Part shown: positions 5,095 through 5,250 of the stretch, in pieces
Position numbering within the stretch: position 1 is the stretch's first letter
How the letters are laid out: the number at the start of each line of letters is the position of its first letter
NCBI GenBank assembly: GCA_964456445.1
Contig: CAYWBI010000233.1
Span: 1-5,250, forward strand
Reading direction: 5' to 3'
Source of the DNA: CAYWBI01 sp964456445
GTDB taxonomy: Bacteria; Calditrichota; Calditrichia; Calditrichales; J004
DNA: 5,250 nt
The notes under the pieces: generated by a model
Told to the model about the DNA's origin: nothing
Database searches by the model: none
What the model saw: the letters and a program-made list of their open reading frames with translations, nothing else
Translations under genes and position numbers: made by a program

Positions 5095-5250
5095 GCTGGG
5101 ATATGTACCGATTCTTATGTACTTTTTAAGGAAAGGGCTGTTCAGGCGCTGATAGGTTCAAAAAAATTAAAAATATAAACAGGACGGCCCATAAAACGTA
5201 CGGCATTTAGGATTGCCTGTAAAAATCGCCCTTGCGTGCTCTATTTTCAA
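5095..5250. other. Non-coding end of window, nothing recognised
   Basis: No convincing ORF on either strand. A 7-bp direct repeat TATGTAC occurs at 5102-5108 and 5116-5122. A 27-residue open frame runs into the window on the minus strand from 5250 and stops at 5167, but it is too short to tell from chance. Confidence 0.3.

Noticed and set aside
5167..5250. C-terminal end of a minus-strand gene entering from the right
   Set aside because: The 27-residue open frame has no recognisable motif and is within chance expectation.

Overview
The window looks like chromosomal DNA from a Bacteroidota-type (FCB group) bacterium. Three things point there: a TonB-dependent receptor with an N-terminal carboxypeptidase-regulatory-like domain, a small cysteine-motif protein of a kind I associate with that group, and short GC-rich palindromic repeats scattered in AT-rich intergenic DNA. 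The exact phylum cannot be fixed from this sequence.

Layout. Positions 1-781 hold no gene. They contain two unrelated families of REP-like palindromic repeats (a 55-bp unit in three direct and about one and a half inverted copies at 1-247, and a pair of CCCACGA..TCGTGGG hairpins at 382-458), followed by AT-rich leader DNA with small inverted repeats. Positions 782-3594 hold a two-gene cluster on the plus strand. The first gene encodes a 130-aa membrane-anchored protein with the motif LCVNRDKPxLxCDGKCYL. The second encodes a 750-aa outer-membrane TonB-dependent receptor of the copper (OprC/NosA-like) type. It keeps the MDPPT plug motif and the barrel HxM motif but has Gly where OprC has its copper-binding Cys.

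Positions 3595-4319 are a graveyard. A roughly 215-bp segment is bounded by a 14-bp inverted repeat and contains a degenerate CGCAAAG-type palindrome. Next to it, on the minus strand, lies the decayed C-terminal end of a sigma-54-dependent (NtrC-family) regulator, with frameshifts and an in-frame stop. Positions 4320-4943 encode a solitary, markedly AT-rich predicted lipoprotein with a transthyretin/carboxypeptidase-regulatory-like domain. An 11-bp inverted repeat flanks this gene. Positions 4959-5094 hold nested, partly mutually exclusive inverted repeats of unknown nature, and 5095-5250 shows nothing recognisable.

How the genes fit together: the 130-aa protein and the receptor probably act in uptake or handling of copper or a related metal across the envelope. 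The lipoprotein looks like an unrelated insertion. No complete new multi-gene system is visible. The best leads are the altered metal site of the receptor, the small Cys-motif partner, the insertion-like lipoprotein module, and the structured 4959-5094 region.
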